This document shows, in pieces, positions 60,601 to 64,000 of a stretch of DNA of 64,000 bases. Within the stretch, counting starts at the first letter, position 1, and each line of letters starts with the position of its first letter. The DNA is from Gaiellasilicea sp963802765 (GTDB taxonomy: Bacteria > Actinomycetota > Thermoleophilia > Gaiellales > Gaiellaceae): contig CAWDJZ010000013.1 in assembly GCA_963802765.1 (NCBI GenBank), positions 248,001 through 312,000 of the forward strand. The letters run 5' to 3'. A program made the position numbers and the translations under genes. Below the pieces are notes generated by a model. The model did no database searches. It was given only the letters and a program-made list of their open reading frames with translations, and had not been told where the DNA came from.

Positions 60601-62688
60601 ATGCCAAGTCTCCTTCTCGCCGTCACTGCTCTCGTCCTCGCCGTCTCCGCGCCGGCGCTGGCGGAGGAGGCGACGATCGTGTCGCGCGACGTTCCGCTCG
60701 CCGGGCGAGCGCGCGCTCGCGTCCGGACGCCGCCCGCGCGCTTCAACCTCGTCGGCCTGCACTGGCGCGGGCCGGGCACGGTGCAGTTCCGGACGCGGTC
60801 GCTCGACGGGTCGCTGGAGCGGCTGGGTGGCCGCGGCGCCCGAGGCCGAGGACCAGCCGGATCGCGGCACGCGCCGAGCGCGCGCGCGCGGCAGCTGGCG
60901 GCTCGGCAACCCGTGGTGGGTGGGCGCGTCCGACCGGATCGAGTACCGGCTCCGCGGACGCGTGACCCGGCTGCGCGCGCTTCTTCGTCTGGAGCCCGCC
61001 TGCGGCGTCCCCTGCGCGCACGCTCCAGAAGGCCGGCGCGCCGGCGATCGTGCCCGCGCAGCGGCTGGAACGCGGACGAGTCGATCAGGCGCGCCGCGCC
61101 TCGCTACGCGCCCAGTCTCCGCCTCGCGGTCGTCCACCACACGGCCGGCTCGAACGGGTACACGGCGGCCGAGTCGGCGGCGATCGTGCGCGGGATCCAG
61201 CTCTACCACGTCAAGGGCAACGGCTGGAACGACATCGGCTACAACTTCCTCGTCGACAGGTTCGGCAAGGTCTTCGAGGGCCGCTACGGCGGCATCGAGC
61301 GGAACGTCGTCGGCGCGCACGCGGAGGGGTTCAACACCGGCTCGGTCGGCGTCGCCGTGCTCGGCGAGTACAGCTCGCTCGCGGTCGCGGCGAAGGCGCG
61401 GGAGGCGCTCGCGCGGGTGCTCGCGTGGCGGCTCGACCTCGCCCACGTCGACCCGGCCTCGACGCTCTCGTTCGTCTCGGGCGGCAACGCGCGCTTCGCC
61501 CCGGGCCTGCCGGTCTTCCTGCGCGCCGTCTCCGGCCACCGCGACACCGGCTTCACCGACTGCCCGGGCACGGCGCTCTACGGGCTGCTCACGGGAATCG
61601 CCGGCGACGTGGCGCAGGATCGGCCTGCCGAAGCTCTACGCGCCCGTCGTGACCGGCGCCGTCCCCGGGAACGGTGCGCTTCCGCGCGCGGCTGTCGGCG
61701 GCGCTGCCTGGACGGTCGACGTCGACGACGCGGCGGGACGCGGTCGCCTCGGCGCGCGGGCATCGGCACGAAGGTCGACTGGACCTGGGACGCGACGCGG
61801 CTCCCGCCGGGCCGCTACTCGTACGCGATCCGCTCGGACGCGAGCGTGACGCCGGCGGTCGGGCAGATCGGCGGCGGCGACCGCCGCGCTCGCGGTCTCC
61901 GGCCTCGCGGCTGACCCGAGACGGTCACGCCGAACGGCGACGCGTCGCCGACGTGACGACGGTCACCTACACGCTCAGCGCGGCGGCGAACGTGACCGTC
62001 AAGCTGCGCGACGCCCTCGGTGCGGACGTGGCGACGGTCGCGCCGCGAGGCTGGAAGCGGGCGGGCGAGCACGCGGTCCGCTTCGACGGCGCGCTCTCCG
62101 GACGGCGTCTACCAGATCGAGGTCGCGGCGAAGGCGACCGGCGGCCGCATCGCTTCGCGCGGTGCAGGTCGCCGTGACCCGCACGCTCGGCGGCGTCGCC
62201 GCCGCGCGCAGCGCTTCTCGCCGAACGCCGACGGGCGCGCCGACCGGATCACCTTCTCTTCCAGCTCGCGGCTCCGGCGCAGGTTCGGCTGCGGGTCCTG
62301 CAAGCACGGCAAGTGGGTTGCGACGCCGTTCGCCGGGCCGCTCGAGCCCGGCGCGCGGCGTCGACTGGGACGGGGCGAAGCGCATCGGCCGGCTGCTCGA
62401 CGGTGAGTACGAGGCGGTCGTCGAGGCGACGGACGCCTTCACGACGACCTCGATCGTGGTGCCGTTCGCGTCGACACGCGCGCCGAGGATCCGGATCGTA
62501 CCGCGCTGCCCGCTCAGGTCTGGGTCAGTGAGCCGGCCGCCTGACGCTCCGCTTCGGCACGCGCAAGCCTCGTGACGACGCGCTCGCGGCCGGCGAGTCG
62601 CGCGTGTCGAGCGCCGCGGCTCGGGCTCGTCCGCATCGTCGCCTGGGACGCCGCCGGGAACGTGAGCAGCCCCGCCTCCCGGCGCTAG
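60601..62688 (+). CDS. Secreted PGRP-type N-acetylmuramoyl-L-alanine amidase, frameshifted
   Basis: A secreted protein of about 690 residues. It has a signal peptide (MPSLLLAVTALVLAVSAPAL followed by AEE), an N-terminal beta domain, a peptidoglycan-recognition Amidase_2 domain with RLAVVHHTAGSNGYTAAESA, YNFLVDRFGKVFEGRYGG, VVGAHAEGFNTGSVGVAVLG and VSGHRDTGFTDCPGTALYG (two zinc histidines and the cysteine). The C-terminal 350 residues form FlgD-like beta-sandwich repeats, e.g. VTYTLSAAANVTVKLRDALG and FSPNADGRADRITFS, ending VAWDAAGNVSSPASRR. About twelve frame changes occur. It probably cleaves or binds peptidoglycan at the cell surface. Confidence 0.87.
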
Positions 62689-62704
62689 CGCGCCGCAGTG
62701 GCCG

Positions 62705-62710
62705 TAGACT
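62705..62710 (+). promoter_or_regulatory. -10 box of the ECF sigma gene, leaderless type
   Basis: TAGACT ends 6 nt before GTG at 62717. This supports 62717 as the sigma gene start even though an indel separates it from the conserved frame. Confidence 0.5.
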
Positions 62711-62716
62711 CGGCCG

Positions 62717-63317
62717 GTGCAACCGCCCCGCCGCCGTCGCGTCCAATCGCGCGAGAGCTGCGGCCCGACCCGCCGCTCTCTACGAGAGGCTGAGCGACCC
62801 GATCTTGGTGAAGAGAGCGAAGGACGGCGACGCGCGCGCGCTCGCGGCGCTCTGCGAGCGGCACGCGCCCGAGGTCGAGCAGCTGGCGCAGCACCTGCTG
62901 CGCGACCCGGAGGACGCGCGCGACGCGGCGCAGGACGCGCTCGCGAGGCTGTGCGTGAAGCTCCGCCAGTTCCGCGGCGAGTCGGCGTTCTCGACCTGGC
63001 TCCACCGGCTGACGGTGAACGCGTGCCGCGACGTCGCCCAGCGTCAGCTCGCGCGCCGCTGCGAGCCGCTCGACGAGGATCGGCGCGTGGCGCGCGACGG
63101 CGACCCGGCCCGCGCCGCCGAGGCGGCCGAGCTCCGCGCCGAGCTCGGCGCCTGTCTCGCCGAGATCGCGCCGGCGCAGGCGAAGGTGGTCGTGCTCAAG
63201 GACGCGTTCGACTTCAGCTTCGAGGAGATCGCGGGCGCCGAGGGGATGCCCGTCGGCACGGCCAAGTGCTACGCGCACCGCGGCCGGAGCGGGCTGCGCG
63301 AGCGGCTCTCGGCATGA
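62717..63317 (+). CDS. ECF-type RNA polymerase sigma factor
   Basis: A sigma-70 family factor of about 195 residues with regions 2 and 4 only. Region 2 reads VKRAKDGDARALAALCERHA, DAAQDALARLCVKLRQFRG and ESAFSTWLHRLTVNACRDVA (2.1-2.4), and region 4 FDFSFEEIAGAEGMPVGTAK with CYAHRGRSGLRERLSA. The conserved frame is open from 62604; the leaderless -10 box places the start at GTG 62717, so one indel must lie before 62800. If there is no indel, TTG 62805 or GTG 62808 would start it. No anti-sigma gene follows; fabZ does, overlapping as ATGA. Confidence 0.87.
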
Positions 63318-63750
63318 AGCTGCCGCTCGACAAGGCCGAGATCGAGGCGATCCTGCCGCACCGCGATCCGTTTCTCCTGCTCGACGAGGTGCTCGAGCTG
63401 GAGCCGGGCGCGCGCGTCGTCGCGCGCAAGCTCGTGACCGAGGAGGACTGCGCCGGCCACTTTCCCCGGCAACCCGATCATGCCGGGCGTGAAGATGGTC
63501 GAGGCGCTCGCGCAGGCCGGCGCGGTCGCGGTGCTCTCCGAGGAGGAGAACCGCGGCAAGCTCGCGCTCTTCGCCGGGCATCGACGACGTCCGCTTCAAG
63601 CGCATCGTCCGGCCGGGCGACGAGCTGAGGCTCGAGTGCGATCTCGAGACGGTCCGCGGCCCGATCGGCAAGGGCAAGGCGCGCGCGACGGTGGACGGCG
63701 AGCTCGCCGTGCGCGGCACGCTGACGTTCGCGGTGGACCGGTCGTCGTGA
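63314..63750 (+). CDS. fabZ: 3-hydroxyacyl-ACP dehydratase FabZ, two frameshifts
   Basis: FabZ dehydrates 3-hydroxyacyl-ACP in fatty acid elongation. About 145 residues: MKLPLDKAEIEAILPHRDPF with the catalytic histidine, LLLDEVLELEPGARVVARKL, DCAGHFP, then PIMPGVKMVEALAQAGAVAV with the catalytic glutamate, and VRFKRIVRPGDELRLECDLE. Frame changes near 63468 and 63580 fit single insertions. Its ATG overlaps the sigma gene stop as ATGA, and its stop overlaps the fabH start as GTGA. Confidence 0.92.
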
Positions 63751-64000
63751 TCGGATCCGCCAACGGCAGGCGGATCGGGATCACCGGCCTCGGCGTCCAC
63801 GTGCCCGAGCGCGTGTTCACGAACGACGATCTCGAGCAGTTCGTCGACACCTCGGACGAGTGGATCGTCGAGCGCACCGGCATCCGCGAGCGCCGCTTCG
63901 CGGCCCACGAGCAGGCGCTGACCGACATCGCCGCGCCCGCCGCGCGCGCAGCGCTGGCGAACGCCGGCGTCGAGCCGCCGACATCGACCTGATCGTCGTC
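63747..64000 (+). CDS. fabH: 3-oxoacyl-ACP synthase III FabH, N-terminal part, one frameshift
   Basis: The first 84 residues of a thiolase-fold condensing enzyme: MIGSANGRRIGITGLGVHVP, ERVFTNDDLEQFVDTSDEWI, VERTGIRERRFAAHEQALTD and IAAPAARAALANAGVEP. These match the FabH N-terminus (the TSDEWI and RTGIRERR signatures). A missing G near 63976 breaks the frame; with it restored the sequence ends ADIDLIVV at the window edge. Starts fatty acid synthesis by condensing acetyl- or branched acyl-CoA with malonyl-ACP. The catalytic Cys-His-Asn triad lies beyond the window. Confidence 0.93.

Overview
This is a high-GC, gene-dense bacterial chromosome segment, almost certainly from an actinobacterium and probably a deep branch such as Thermoleophilia. 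That placement is inference. It rests on GC content, frequent GTG starts, many promoter -10 boxes placed 6-7 nt before start codons (leaderless initiation), a mycobacterial-type GyrA motif (GDASIYD), an FprA-type ferredoxin reductase and an MptB-like mannosyltransferase. The window contains the replication-origin neighbourhood: parB-parA, rsmG-jag-yidC-yidD-rnpA-rpmH, then dnaA-dnaN-recF-dciA-gyrB-gyrA in the opposite direction.

Layout. 1-11316 (minus): complex I operon nuoA to nuoM, with nuoM running off the left edge. 11450-16192 (plus): A-type Fe-S carrier, FprA, purine permease, amidase. 16312-26661 (minus): one long run of mostly overlapping genes from an RsbW-like kinase through OtsA, MoaC, a MoaB/Mog protein, a UbiA-type prenyltransferase, CcmABCD, a HemX-like protein, HemA, HemC and HemD to a SAM hydrolase. 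26742-30160 (minus): PhoB-like regulator, histidine kinase and HtrA protease. 30216-40863: M28-like membrane protein, MoeA, two glycosyltransferases, a DUF2079 protein, an MptB-like mannosyltransferase, a class A PBP and MscS. 40912-42887: CPBP protease, chorismate mutase, DUF151 nuclease, a small ORF and tRNA-Ile. 42925-58393: the origin region and gyrase genes, ending with a MerR protein. 58390-64000: SPFH/NfeD pair, PGRP amidase, ECF sigma factor, FabZ and the start of FabH.

The functional picture is an aerobic, cytochrome-c-using respirer. Complex I, heme synthesis by the C5 route, system I cytochrome c maturation and a quinone-type prenyltransferase sit together, followed by cell-envelope genes and then replication and segregation genes. 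Neighbouring genes are joined by ATGA, GTGA or TGATG start/stop overlaps at more than 20 junctions. Four convergent pairs end on a shared CTAG.

A major caveat is that many conserved genes are interrupted by single-base frameshifts. Where I reconstructed the reading frame base by base, most were one-base insertions. They are dense at 5.7-10.2, 14-38 and 51-64 kb and nearly absent at 0-5, 10.4-13 and 45.6-49 kb. I treat them as probable consensus errors and annotate each gene over its full span, so 3' ends and a few starts are approximate. I found no CRISPR array, insertion sequence, prophage or rRNA, and no clear novel multi-gene system. The most interesting signals are the CTAG-sharing convergent pairs, parS-like palindromes on stop codons, a terminator-like hairpin abutting the gyrB start, and the leaderless promoter pattern.
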